NCBI GenBank assembly: GCA_003427395.1
Contig: BFEA01000003.1
Span: 8,670,071-8,718,946 of the forward strand
Length of the DNA: 48,876 nucleotides
Origin: Chara braunii
Lineage: Eukaryota; Streptophyta; Charophyceae; Charales; Characeae
Reading direction: 5' to 3'
The notes under the pieces are model-generated. The model ran no database searches, was not told where the DNA came from, and saw only the letters and a program-made list of their open reading frames with translations. A program made the translations under genes and the position numbers. Positions 10,741 through 21,159 of the stretch are shown one piece after another; the first letter of the stretch is position 1; each line of letters opens with the position of its first letter.

Positions 10741-11792
10741 TAGTAATCAATAACGTAATCTTGGTTGCCCTTTGGTATAAAACAACAATCTGGACACTCA
10801 GCAAACCTGCGACATCTTCCCTCCAAAGACAGGTGGCAGTTTTTTTATGGAGAAGGAATCATGAATGTCCAAATGCTATCAGTAGAGTGGCCTGGAAGTC
10901 GGTTATACAGCCAAAAACCAAAGGAAGGCTAGGGATAATTGACCCGACCACTCAAGTGATGGCCCTGGCTCTCCAATGGGTAAAAGGTTTTTTCTTCTCC
11001 ACACTCGCGCCATGGCAACCATTGCAGCAGATTGCTAGGCTAGCGCCACCTGCGCCCCCAGAGGTCGAACCAGAAACATGGCTTGAAGATAGATACTAGG
11101 CTATACCTCAAAAGTCTACTCCGTCCAATGGGGAAAAAGTATCGGATAGACAAGACTTGAAAAGAGACCCTCTCTGGGCCACGATACTGAGGACATGGCG
11201 CAAGCTGCCCCTACCCGACAAAATCTCACCCAAACGGTGGGAAGAAGTGGTCCGTCAACCACTGTTCGGAAGCCGATGGCTGACTGGCCCCCAAAGCCGA
11301 GTCTTCCGGAGCACTGAAAATCCTTGGAAAAGTTGGGTTAAGAATGACGTACTGAGGGTCAAGGATATTTGGGAAAAGGAAACCAAAGACTGGTTGTCGG
11401 AACCCCAACTAAGAAGGAAATTGAGGTACTGTCATTATGTGGGAGAAGCATTGGAAAACATTATCTTCTCTATCCCACTTGACTGGGTCCGAATCCTGAA
11501 AAAAGGACCGATGATACTGCAGGGAGATTGGGTAGGGTTCTGGGATACTGAGGGGGTGGTTGGAAACGTAGTGTACACCCGCAAGGTTGGCATGAGGGCA
11601 GAACAGGAAGTGGTGGCCAACCGTTTCATAATAAATGCAGATAATTTTCTGGAACGGATACTGCCAGAAGAGACAGCATGGTACCCGACATCCGATATTT
11701 ACCGTATTTGTGTCCTTACAGAGAAAGGCCGGTGGCAAGCATACAAACCAAACAAACCAATCCAAGAACTGCCTTTAGACCCAAACGAATGA
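10728..11792 (+). pseudogene. LINE ORF2: thumb and C-terminal region
   Basis: Frame continuing from the reverse transcriptase, interrupted only by TAG at 11097-11099. The first part has ALVINNVILVALWYK and the PKTKGRLGIIDP block. The second part (11157-11792) is open for 211 codons and matches the fragments at 12-479 (+) and 1793-2242 (-), with WKSWVKNDVLRV, LRYCHY and RILKKGPM. It ends at a stop at 11790-11792, with the zinc finger following in broken frames. Confidence 0.8.
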
Positions 11793-12540
11793 ATACGGAC
11801 CCAGCAATTTGGAAGGGGGAAGTCTGGGACACGGCAATTTCAGACGCTTTCAGTCAAGGCAACTTACAGAATGTTGTGACCGAAAGTAAACCTGAAAGAT
11901 GTCGTCGAGGCGCGCTGGATGAAACATCTAAACATGGGGAGAGACATGTTGCGACCTGTCAAATGGTTCAAAGCAAGGAAAGTTATGCCCGCGAAGCTAG
12001 CCTCACTCCAGTGGCAAGTGGAACATAGGGCATTGTCGGCCGATGACTGGCTGATAGACAAGACGCGCCTTGAACAAAAGGGACCGACGCTCCCATGGTG
12101 CAAGCTATGCACAACATCCTTCCCGTCTCGAAAATGACCGGAGACCATAGAGCATATGTTTCTGCAATGCCCGACGGCGATATGGTTATGGAGATGGTGG
12201 GACCGAATATGGAGACAACTGGGTACCTCACGACCCTGCCCATGGGACTAGAGAACGCTCCTCTACGAGGCATGGGCCCCACAGCGAACCACCTCCTTCG
12301 AAGACAATATGTTTAAAATAGCACGCTGGGCGGTTATCTGGGCCATCTGGCGGAGACGATGCACACTTGAAATAGAAGGGGTGAACCGAGACGGTACGAA
12401 GTTTATCAATGCAATAAAAGAACAAATACAAAATGACATCTCTATCCAATGGAAAAGACTCAAAGAAAAGATTACGCATCTGCACTCGCAACAGGAAATT
12501 AAACCACGGGTCCCCCCGCCACCGAAAACCCCTAGTCCCT
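11793..12540 (+). pseudogene. LINE ORF2: zf-RVT zinc finger
   Basis: The frame at 11919-12137 reads through LASLQWQVEHRALSADDW and LPWCKLC; after a stop near 12135 the same frame gives ETIEHMFLQC, completing the C-C-H-C zinc site. WRWWDRIW and WAVIWAIWRRRCTLEIE follow, as in the fragment at 677-1174 (IWRWWDRVW, AVMWALWWQRYTL). The frame continues as KFINAIKEQIQNDI and then loses similarity. Confidence 0.8.
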
Positions 12541-12905
12541 GTGAGTTAGGGTCGGGTTGTACGGAGGGGCGGCGATCGTACAGAGGCGTCGGGTTGTACA
12601 GAGGCCGACGGATCCAATCCCGCCATTTTGCAAGCGGCAACTTTGCCGATTTTTTGTGCTCAGAAGAAGCCATGAAAATATCTGAAAATTTGAGGGTCCA
12701 TAGATTAGGTCGTGATCTTTCAAGGGAAAATACCAGGAAAAAAAAAAATCATTTTGACGGTGAAATATTCTTTGCGCCGATTCGGTTTATTTCCATTTTT
12801 TGTCGCAAATTTTGTACGGAGGCCCGCCCGGTTTTCCACGCTGTACGGCCGGTACCCGTCGTGAAACGGCGCTACCGGTACCCCGAGGTTTTTGACGTCA
12901 GGGGG
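12541..12905. other. Unassigned block with GTACRGAGG repeats
   Basis: No gene seen. Three spaced copies of a (GTCGGGTT)GTACRGAGG word occur at 12551-12605, and TACGG/GGTACC words cluster at 12809-12885. Between lies AT-rich sequence with an 11-A run (12738-12748). It could be the LINE 3' UTR or a separate insertion; I cannot tell. Confidence 0.35.
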
Positions 12906-13416
12906 ACCTGTGGCAAGCATACAACATATTGTGAGGTTCTGCAAAGACTGGCTGGGTGGAGACCAAGGGGGTTGGATTGCAAAGGTAACATGGAAAGGAG
13001 GGGGGAAGGGGGGGGAAGACGTAGAAGAAGGGGAAAGAGACTACCACCTCTGCTTTCAGGACTGGACAAAGATTGATCCCTCTATCCCACACCGACCCCT
13101 CTCCGATTTTGTTGAATTCTTCCCGCCCCTGCCCCTAGCTTTGGTTGAGATGGAATGGTACCAGGGCATGGCCAATTAAATAGTACAAAAAAATAAAAAG
13201 ACTGATCTTAAAATATCAGTGGCCCAAGCAAGGAAAGGTGGGGAGGTAGGTAGCAGGGGTAATGGAAGCCACATTGCGAAGGCATACCCAGACAACCCCC
13301 GGAGCATCAGGGCAATCATTGCAATCATTGCAGACAACTTTGAGGCAGTCAAGAGCTCAGCCAATCCCCGGAGCACTAGAACAATCAATATTGGAAGACC
13401 ACACAGTTCTTGCTCC

Positions 13417-13420
<4 letters not shown>
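12906..13420. other. No recognisable gene
   Basis: Mixed sequence with a G-rich stretch (12999-13016). Open frames run through it but have no recognisable domains. Near its end an imperfect repeat (CCCCGGAGCA... at 13296 and 13365) precedes the (AG)n tract. Confidence 0.4.
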
Positions 13421-13505
<85 letters not shown>

Positions 13506-13630
13506 NNNNNNNNNNNNNNNNNNNNNNNNNNNNNNNNNNNNNNNNNNNNNNNNNNNNNNNNNNNNNNNNNNNNNNNNNNNNNNNNNNNNNNNNNNNNNNN
13601 NNNNNNNNNNNNNNNNNNNNNNNNNNNNNN

Positions 13631-13699
<69 letters not shown>
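13421..13699. repeat. (AG)n microsatellite with 125-N gap
   Basis: Pure GA dinucleotide repeats at 13421-13505 and 13631-13699, with Ns at 13506-13630. The true tract length is unknown; the gap is probably an unresolved extension of the same repeat. Confidence 0.95.
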
Positions 13700-13701
<2 letters not shown>

Positions 13702-13837
13702 CTCTCCAGCAGATGGATTTTTGCACAATCCTGGTTTTCCCATCTAACAACTGCTCAGTTAACCCCTCAATCTCACTGGGGCAGTCAATGCTGGCAGCCA
13801 GATTCTTACTTACTTTCTGATGCTTAGCAGCTGTTCA

Positions 13838-13982
13838 AATGGGACGCTGGACCCGTTTTCCAGCAGGTGCGGCTCCCCACCAATAGACTGGAGCAACCGG
13901 ATCGCGCACTAGGGGAGGTTGCTCGTATCACCTTCCCTACAGACGATGGTCTGGCTTAAAAAAAAAAAAAAAAAAAAAAAAA
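13838..13982 (+). mobile_element. Short retroposon 3' end (hairpin module, copy S4)
   Basis: GGGAC then GCTGGA-CCCGTTT-TCCAGC, AGGTGCGGCTCCCCACC, AATAGACTGGAGCA, and a tail of more than 20 A (13958-13982). About 100 bases upstream (13740-13837) resemble the sequence upstream of copy S1 (shared CAGTCAATGCTG-like and ACTTTCTGAT-like words), suggesting the family extends further 5'. Confidence 0.65.
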
Positions 13983-14061
13983 GGAGTTATTAAGTGTTCA
14001 GGATAGGTTTAAGTGGTGAGAAGGCAGAGTTGACCTACCTTTGTTGTGCCTTACAATCACC

Positions 14062-14873
14062 ATGGTGACCACTAAGTCCGGGACTGTGACCCAGCCGTTG
14101 ACCGCAGAGGAGGAGCACAAGATAGAGGAGATTTTAAAGCAAAGAAAGGAGGACAAAAAAAGAGAAAGAAGGAAAGAGAAGAGGAGAAAGAGAAAGAGAA
14201 GAAGAGATTGGAGGAGGAAAAAAGGAAGCTATAGGAGAAGTTGAAGAAGAGGAAGAAGAAGAAGAAAGGGAGGAGGAAAAGCCGGAAAGACCAAGAAGGG
14301 GGGCAATCCTAATAACGGTCCCGAAGGACCCGGGACACACCAGTGAGCACCACCGAAGGTATAAACATCAGGAGGAGCAAGAATGGGCGAGAACGTTCTA
14401 CATGCCCGGGAGTCAAACGTTGGAAGAGCTATAGGGGTATGTAGCTCACTATAAGAAAGAGTTGGAGGTGCTGGGCGGGGAAGATGCACAGATGGCGGAG
14501 GTAGAGGTCGGCATGGAGGCCACGCAAAAAGCCACCCAATAGAGAAGGAAGGAGGCAGCAGCGAGGAAGAAACTGCTAGATGATGGGGTGGCCATAGCTA
14601 CGGAGTTGGAGAAGCAGGCAAAGGGAGAGGAGGAGCAAGAGGTGAAAGACCAAATTGGACTGTTGACCGAAGCTGAACTCCAAGCCGCCCGGGAAACCTC
14701 AACACTGCGCACCGCCGTTGAGCGATTAGCTGCACAACACGACGAGTTTCGAGGTAGGTGAAATAACTTTACCACTGCCACACTTCGCACAGTCCACGAT
14801 AAGGTGGCCCAAATCCTCATGGGGGAAATTATAGACAGTAAAAAGATAAGATGTCTCAAAGGACCTCGAAATT
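14062..14873 (+). pseudogene. Gypsy gag N-terminal fragment (+ strand)
   Basis: Starts CACCATGGTGACC and encodes MVTTKSGTVTQPLTAEEEHK, closely like the gag starts of the three minus-strand gypsy copies (MVDTRSGKST, MVGTRSGKST, MVTLRSGTVT). A Lys/Arg/Glu-rich coiled-coil-like stretch follows, then blocks containing EEQEWARTFYMPGSQTLEEL and LLTEAELQAARE with stops and frame changes. No capsid, knuckle or pol follows; the fragment ends near 14873. It is the only gypsy coding sequence on the plus strand here. Truncation and stops mark it as a pseudogene. Confidence 0.6.
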
Positions 14874-16368
14874 AGGCCGGCACGAGTGAGGTAGGCACGC
14901 AATGGTCGCCGAGACGAGGCACCGCACCATGCGCGTATCGCACCAGTATGCAGCAGTGTGTCGCTGGCGATGTGGGCGCGGGTTTCCAGCGGGGCTTCTT
15001 AGCATTGCCGGCGAGTACGTTTGCAGGCGTGGAGGGGACGTGGTGCTGGTTGTGTGCATGAGCACATTTGGCAATGTCAACAGCTGGCGAAGTGGGCACG
15101 TGCTTCGGGAGGAGCACGTGGCTGGCGCTGGTGGCTATGCGGGCACCACTGGCTGTGCTATGGTGCACAGCTGGCGAGTGGACGGGCGTGGGTGGTAGTG
15201 TGCTGGAATATGCATGCTGACTGGCCATGCCGCCATGTCAGCACAGCTCAGGCGGCAATGCAGGCATCTCAAGTTGTGGCGGGTGGTGCTTAATTTCGGC
15301 TGATTGATGAGATGCCACTAGATGGCGAGAAGGAAGATAGAAACATGTCACTTGTTGACTCCTTGCTTTTGAAAGCACACAAGTGCCATCTCTATGCTTC
15401 GTGCTCCATTTGAGTATTGTTGCAGGCTAGCATGCCGGATGGAGGGGGGCTTGCTTTTATGCACGTGAAGTCTCTTGAGTAATCACTCTCTCTCTTTATC
15501 TCGCGAGTTATAGTGGAGGGAGGTCGACTGTTGCGAGGGGGAGAAGAGGAGGGTGTGTCACGGGAAGTGGGAGGAGCATCGTCAGGAGGCAGTGAGTGAG
15601 GATTCGTCGAGGAGAAGTCCACGCGGCAGCAAGATTTCGTCAGACAAAGATAAGGCTTCTACTTTGGGAATTTTTTTTCATCATCTTGTTGTTGTGATAT
15701 TCTTTGTCTATCAGCATCATCTGGAATCCCCTAGCTACATCATCATCATCATTATCATTACTTTCATCAACATCATCGTCTCCATCGCCAAGGGCAGTCA
15801 TCTTTAGAAGATCATCAGTTTCAGCGTCATCATCACTACAACGTCGCCGTCTTCAACATCATCGTGGGTAATATCTCTTCTCTTCTCTTTTCGCTAGAAG
15901 TCCTTCTCTCCTCCTCCTCCTCCTCGATAGCTTCATCGCCTTCTCTTCTCTCGTTTCCCTTTCTATTCAGCCCCCACCTTATGTCCTTCATTTACTCTTT
16001 GTCTCGGCATTTCTTTCTGACATCCAGCTCTCAAATGATTTTTCTCTTCGGGGGAAGAACAAAGGGGGGAATGGGTGTGATGTTAGGAGGAGGTGCAAAA
16101 GGGAAGAGTGTGAGGGGTGTGGGGGATATGGAAGAACAAAGAAAACGAAGGGGGTGGGAGAAGAAGTCAATGGCAAGATGGTTGGGATTGATGGTATATG
16201 GGGAAAAGAGATAGGGGCTGTTAACGTTTTTATTATGGTCATAAATTTTGCCATTTAGTAATCCAGGCAAGTATATTAATCATCATATACATCATCATCC
16301 TAATCACCAATCTACTCTTTCATCTAAAATAATATCCTAATTAAATATCCAATTTAATTTCCTAAATA
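14874..16368. other. No gene seen: GC-rich spacer then CATCAT/AT-rich spacer
   Basis: 14890-15290 is GC-rich with many GGCGA/GCTGGCG words. A 118-codon open frame on the minus strand (14872-15228) has no recognisable domain. 15640-15860 is rich in CATCATC, 15890-15960 in CTCCTC. 16250-16368 is AT-rich and forms the target site of G1. Confidence 0.5.
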
Positions 16369-16372
16369 ATAT
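16369..16372. repeat. Target-site duplication ATAT (left) of gypsy G1
   Basis: ATAT directly precedes the TGCAATCAG start of the left LTR and recurs at 25023-25026 directly after the right LTR. A 4-bp duplication is also seen for G2, which supports the boundaries. Confidence 0.6.
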
Positions 16373-16844
16373 TGCAATCAGACTCAACTCTAGACTTGCT
16401 CACAACATGCACACTTGAGAACCGATGGCAAGACTGAACTCTTTCAACTCAAAAAAACAACAATGAACTTGTCTTAAACTCAATCTTAACAGCTGCACAA
16501 CTTGCGGCTATGGCCGCCGAACANGGTCTCTACCACCAGCCTCNCTCTCTCCCTCACTGTCTCATGCGTGCACGTACGAGGATCACCCTAAATGTCCCCA
16601 CTCAGCACAACCTCACACACTCTGAACACTTGTCTTCACCAACAGCTGGGCGGCTATGGCCGTCGTCGTCTTCCTCCTGCTGGCTATGGCCGCCGACATC
16701 TACCCCACTGGCCAGCTATGGCCGCTGTCTTCTTCACTACCCACTTCGTCTCCAGGCACCTGCAGACCTCCATGCACAAGACACCAAGGCAGCTCTTCCG
16801 CATGGCTCACAGGCNAATGAATGAATGGCTGGACGCTGCCTGTT

Positions 16845-16852
16845 TATTTATA
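16845..16852 (-). promoter_or_regulatory. TATA element of the G1 LTR promoter
   Basis: TATAAATA on the minus strand. The G2 LTRs have TATAAAT at the matching place (32541-32547 and 40964-40970), each next to CAGGCAGCGTCC-like sequence (CAAGAGGCAGCGTCC in G2), so position and context are conserved. Confidence 0.6.
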
Positions 16853-17214
16853 CTTCTTCGGAGGTACCCGGATCCTGCCTCCAGACCTGTGGGCCTGGGC
16901 CAAAACGTGTGGCCCAGGGAAGCTTCCAGACGTTTGACCTTCTGGGCCAAAACATGTGGAACTCTCTGCATGCTCCAGAACCTTCCCCACGTGTAGCCCT
17001 TACCCAGGTACATGCTGGCTGGAACCCCCCTACAGAACCCTACGGACTTCTGGAACCTACAGACTCTACAGACTTTTGACAGACTCAGTAGAGACTTCTA
17101 GAACAGGCTTTCTAGGCCTACTGGTAACAGACCTAGCTGCTAATCTACAGACCTAGGGATCAAGTCCTACTGACCAAACTACAGACTAACCTAAGTCGTA
17201 GGACAGGTTTGGGG

Positions 17215-17252
17215 CTGTCTCTTATACACATCTAGATGTGTATAAGAGACAG
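17215..17252. other. Nextera mate-pair junction adapter (assembly artefact)
   Basis: The 19-base Tn5 mosaic end CTGTCTCTTATACACATCT is followed at once by its reverse complement, the junction adapter of Nextera mate-pair libraries. The 31 bases before it (17184-17214) are repeated exactly after it (17253-17283). The other LTR has the same region without interruption (24829-24859). Reading it as protein gives the well-known contaminant string MCIRDR. Confidence 0.98.
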
Positions 17253-17483
17253 GACTAACCTAAGTCGTAGGACAGGTTTGGGGATCGAATCCTACTCAGG
17301 TCACGGGGTCTATGTACAGGTACAGGGTAGGTCTAGGGATCGAATCTCACTCAGCACACAGGGTCAATGTACAAGGTTAGGGCACAGGTCTAAGGATCGA
17401 ATCTCTGTGACTGCAGTACAAGGTCAACTGGGTGAAACCGTTTCACTCCCGCCGTCCTAAATTCGAGGTCCTCCGAGAACCCT

Positions 17484-18880
17484 CTAACTCAAGGCAGGAC
17501 CTTTACCTTTTCTTTCCCTCTTGTAGGCGTGTACTATGTCGGGAGCGGTTTTTAAAAGCTCTGTTCTTGTAAACCACCGGTCGTCCTCGGGTTCCTGGTA
17601 TGCGAACCTAACTTTGTATTGTTTCTGGGGACGACCTCGGCCTCCTGTCCTAAACATGTCCTCTTCCACAATTCCCCCTATATCGTATGCGCCATCCATG
17701 TCTGGAGGAATCATCGACCTTCTGGAAGGGAACCTGTCAGACGTGGTGCAAGGTAACAACTTAGAGGCGTGGAAGACTGGGTACGTGTGAAGGTGTGCTG
17801 GGATCTCTATCGTATACGACGGGCCGTCCTCTCCTCCTTTGACTTTTAGGACAGGCCATGGTCCTCTATATACAGGTGAGAGCTTCTGCGAGATGTTTTC
17901 CTCCGGTGCGAACTCCTTTGACTTGACCCAGACTAGGTCACCTACCTGAAATTGTGAAGGTCGGCGGTGCTTGTTAGCCTGCTCTATCATGCGGTGTTGG
18001 GCCTTCCTCAGGTTGTTTGTGACCTTAGCAACCTCTTGCTCATGATGGAGTGCGAACTCTCGAGTACCGGGTGGAAGTCTCTGGATCTAATCCCGGTTTA
18101 GTCCTTCTAGTGGTCGCCTCGGTTTAAAAGACTTGTGTAGCTCATTAGGAGTCCGACAAGTAGCTAAGTGAACACTGTTGTTGTAGGCACTTGCTACTTT
18201 GGGGAGCAACTCGTCCCAATCTAGTTGATCTAGTCTAATGTACATTCTGAGTAGCTGTTGCAAGATCTTATTCATCTGTTTTGTCTGACCGTTAGTCTCG
18301 GGGTGTCGTCCTGACGACATCAACAACTTAGACCCATATACTTTCATAAGATCTTGCCAGTGCTGGCTGGTAAACCGCGTGTCCCTATCACTTACTATGG
18401 ACAATGGCATACCATTCTCGCTTACCCAAAAATCAAAGAACTTCCTTATAACTAACTCTGTACGGGCCTCTGAAGGCAAGGGAACAAATACTGCATACTT
18501 ACTAAATCTGTCTACTATGACCATGACTTGAGTTTTTCCATGTCTGCTTCTGACTCCAGTATCCATGAAGTCAATGGACACTGAATCTCCGGGTCCAGAG
18601 GGAATAGGCAAGGGTCTAAGAAGACCCAGGGGGGCTCTAGTCGTAGCTTTATTACGCTGACACACTTTGCAACTGCGCACATATTCTATGCAGTCTGCTT
18701 TTATGCCTGGCCACGTATAGGACGTCATCAGGTTAGCTAAAGTCTTCTGCCATCCAAAGTGCCCTTCTGTATCGTGGCATTCCCCTAAGATCAGACTACG
18801 GATCTCTTCACTATTGGGGACGCATAGCCTGTCAGCGACATTAGTCTTTTCAAACAGTAGCCCATTCGTGGTCCGGTAGT
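17484..18880 (-). pseudogene. G1 integrase with chromodomain-like C-terminus
   Basis: Inserts element cDNA into chromosomes. In element sense: an HHCC zinc region (GECHDTEGHFGWQKT, then CKVCQRNK), the DDE core with Asp in SIDFMD, Asp in VSDRDTRF and Glu in HPETNGQ, then the C-terminal GDLVWVKSKEF region. The last 60 residues (YDIGGIVEEDMF, QYKVRFAYQEPEDDRWFTR, ELLKTAPDIVHAY) look like a chromodomain, which in chromoviruses directs insertion to particular chromatin. Two long frames (18087-18728 and 17484-17990) are separated by a break near 18000-18090. Chromodomain assignment is by pattern only. Confidence 0.8.
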
Positions 18881-18899
18881 GTGGCTCACTATCTGGGGC

Positions 18900-20437
18900 T
18901 TCCCTTACTCTTTTGAGCAGCTCACTGTAGATTGGTTCCTATGCATAGGCATCTCTTACTTTCTGCTGCAGATCGGCCCCTATATCTAGATAGTGTACTA
19001 TCGCACCGAAATAATCAGATCTCCTGCTTAGCGCATCAGCTACCACGTTGTACTTGCCTTTAACGGGTTTTAACTCAAAGTCATACTGGTCTATATCTCA
19101 GCAGCCCATCTTGTCAACTTGGGCGTCATCTTGGCCTATGTCTTTAGCCATCTAAGAGTCTCGTGGTCTGAATAAACCTTAAAGTGCCTCCCAAGCACGT
19201 AGTGTTTCCAGTGCTCTAGAGCCTGCCTGAGAGCGTAGAGTTCCCTCTCGTATGTCGATGCGACGACTTTCTCTGAAGGCAGTCGGGCTGACGTGAACTC
19301 TACGGGCCTATACCCGTTGCCGTCATCTTGCTGTAGAACGACACCTATGCCATACTGACTCGCGTCTGTAGTAACAACAAATGACAATGATGGATCGGCA
19401 ACTTTTAGAACAGCGTACTCTATCAAAGCCTTCTTCAATTTCTTGAAGGCTGACGTACAATCCTGATCCCACTTCCAGATAGCTTCTTTCTTCAATAGTC
19501 TACGAAGGGGAGCAGCGATCGTAGAGAAGTTCCTCACGAACTTCCTGTAGTAGTTAGCCAGTCCTAAGAAAGAACGCAACTCTGTTAGTGTCTTAGGAGT
19601 TGGTCAATCTCTGATGGATGCTATCTTGCTGTCCTCAGGCCGAATGCCATCGCCGTCTAGTACATGGCCTAGGTAAACGACCTGTGTCTTGGCCCATTCG
19701 CACTTCTTCGGGTTAATCTTAAAGTTAGACTCTTTGAGCTTACTTAGAATCTGCCGTAGATGGCCCTCATGTTCCTCGAGGGTCTTGCTGAACACTAGGA
19801 TATCGTCTAGGTAAACTACAACGAACCTATCTAGCCAAGGTTTAAACAAGTCGTTCATACAACGCTGAAATGTTGCGGGTGCATTAGTAAGTCCAAATGG
19901 CATCACTATGAACTCGTAATGCCCATACCTTGTCCCGAATGCCGTCTTATACTGATCGTCAGGGTGGACCTCTATCTGATGGTACCCTGATTTTAGATCT
20001 ATCTTCGAGAAATATTTGCACCCCTGAACCTGATCTAGCAAATCATCCATACGCGGTAATGGCTCTGCATTCTTAATCGCGATGGCATTCAGTCCCCTGT
20101 AGTCAATACACATGCGCAACTCTCCCTCCTTCTTTGGGACAAACAGAACAGGTGCACTGAACGGCGATGAACTAGGCCGGATCCATCCTTTTTCTAGGAG
20201 CTCATCTAACTGTCTGCGTAGCTCCTCTAACTCTTTGGGAGACATCCTGTAGACTGCCCCCTTTGGCGTTCCACTGCCAGGTTCTATTTCTATTCGATGC
20301 TGGATCGGTTTAGGCACTACCCCTGAAGGTGGTTCATATAAATCCTTATATTCTTCCAGCAGACTAACAATAGCAGGATGGATCTTTTCTTCCTCCTTAG
20401 GCTGATCGGACACTAGCCTAACATAGGCCACGAACAC
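18900..20437 (-). pseudogene. G1 reverse transcriptase and RNase H
   Basis: Reverse transcriptase blocks in the 19604-20437 frame: [45 protein letters not shown] (motif with Asp), FGLTNAPATFQ and catalytic YLDD. RNase H (19136-19579) has TTDAS, YERELYA and VYSDHETL, the D-E-D residues. Catalytic residues are present. TGG has become TGA at 19604-19606 (RD-W-PT in the sister copies) and CAG has become TAG at 19136-19138 (LKT-Q-AKM in sisters). A frame break near 19095 interrupts the segment up to the integrase. Confidence 0.88.
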
Positions 20438-20455
20438 CTGCTCTTCAAGTTGCTC

Positions 20456-21110
20456 CTATTGCACAAGCCTGGCGAATGCAGGAGCGCTGAGGCAGCAATG
20501 GGCAAGGGGATTATCTACCCCGGACTCATGGAACAGGCGGACTTTCTTGACTTCGCCTGACGCACTAGGGAGCGTACACTCATGCTCTCTGAGGTGAAGT
20601 GTGGCTCCTGCTGCCTCTCCCCAATCTGTGCCTAAAACTATGTCAAACGGGAGACTCTCTTCTACAAGGAGGGTCAGGGAGTGCAGTACCTTCTCTACCT
20701 TGCCATCTTTCTCCAGGCGAAAGTAGGCGTGAACTCCCTCAACATACTCTTCGACGCGCATCCTTCTATTGTCTGCAAGGATGCTGACCACAGGCTCTTC
20801 TAGTCGTTGGACCTTTAGGTTCAACTTCAACTTCCTCAGCGCTTTACGACTAATATAGCTCCTAGTCGCCCCGCTGTTTATGAGGGCTCCTACTCTAGCT
20901 CTAAATATCTCTACATCTGCGAGGATTAGTTGTCCTTTACTATCCTTCTTCATCTTGGCCCAGGCTTGCCTCCTCTCTCTCAGTTCATCGGCTAAGCCTG
21001 TGAGGGAAGCGCCTAAAGAGACCCTAACACAAGCGATCTCTGGACAGCTTACTAGACGCTGGCCTGCAACCTCTGCCATGGAAATATGTGGAGTGGGAGA
21101 CCCTACTTCG
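20456..21110 (-). pseudogene. G1 aspartic protease, active site Asp to Asn
   Basis: Retropepsin-like protease that would cut Gag-Pol. The active-site loop reads ALINSGATRSYIS, with Asn encoded by AAC at 20876-20878 (minus strand), where copy G3 has ALIDSGAT. DIVLGTDWG follows as the second conserved loop, then the region ending ARLV. The loss of the catalytic Asp would abolish cleavage. Confidence 0.85.
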
Positions 21111-21159
21111 CGGGCACGCTCAGATCCACATACTCCTGAGGTAGGGGCAGTTGCAACCC

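Larger units (their letters stand above)
6336..12540 (+). mobile_element. LINE, near full length, degenerate (ORF1 + ORF2)
   Basis: The most complete LINE of the window: an ORF1-like region, then ORF2 with APE endonuclease, linker, reverse transcriptase, C-terminal region and zf-RVT finger, in the order expected of plant L1-type elements. The element begins close to the A-tail of retroposon S3. Its 3' end is not clear; homology to the other copies fades near 12540 and I could not place a poly-A tail with confidence. Stops, frameshifts and two lost catalytic Asp residues show it cannot move by itself. Confidence 0.8.
16373..17445 (-). repeat. G1 left LTR (3' LTR of the element)
   Basis: Starts TGCAATCAGACTC and ends CCGTTTCA on the plus strand, the TG...CA form. 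It matches the right LTR at both ends. About 69 bases are artefactual (adapter plus duplicated flank), leaving roughly 1,004 real bases. GGATCGAATC recurs several times near 17283-17400. On the minus strand the internal side abuts GGCGGGAG, a short purine-rich stretch that may be the polypurine tract. Confidence 0.85.

Noticed and set aside
13219-13827. Long Arg-Glu and Leu-Ser open frames
   Set aside because: They are translations of the (AG)n tract and its N gap; the same happens at 30424-30502 and 40141-40222.
14870-14890. Sequence resembling a cDNA-library adapter (GGCACGAG)
   Set aside because: Only eight bases match and the flanks do not fit the usual adapter, unlike the exact 38-bp Nextera junction.
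17236-17460. ORF beginning MCIRDR
   Set aside because: The start is sequencing adapter; the rest is LTR.
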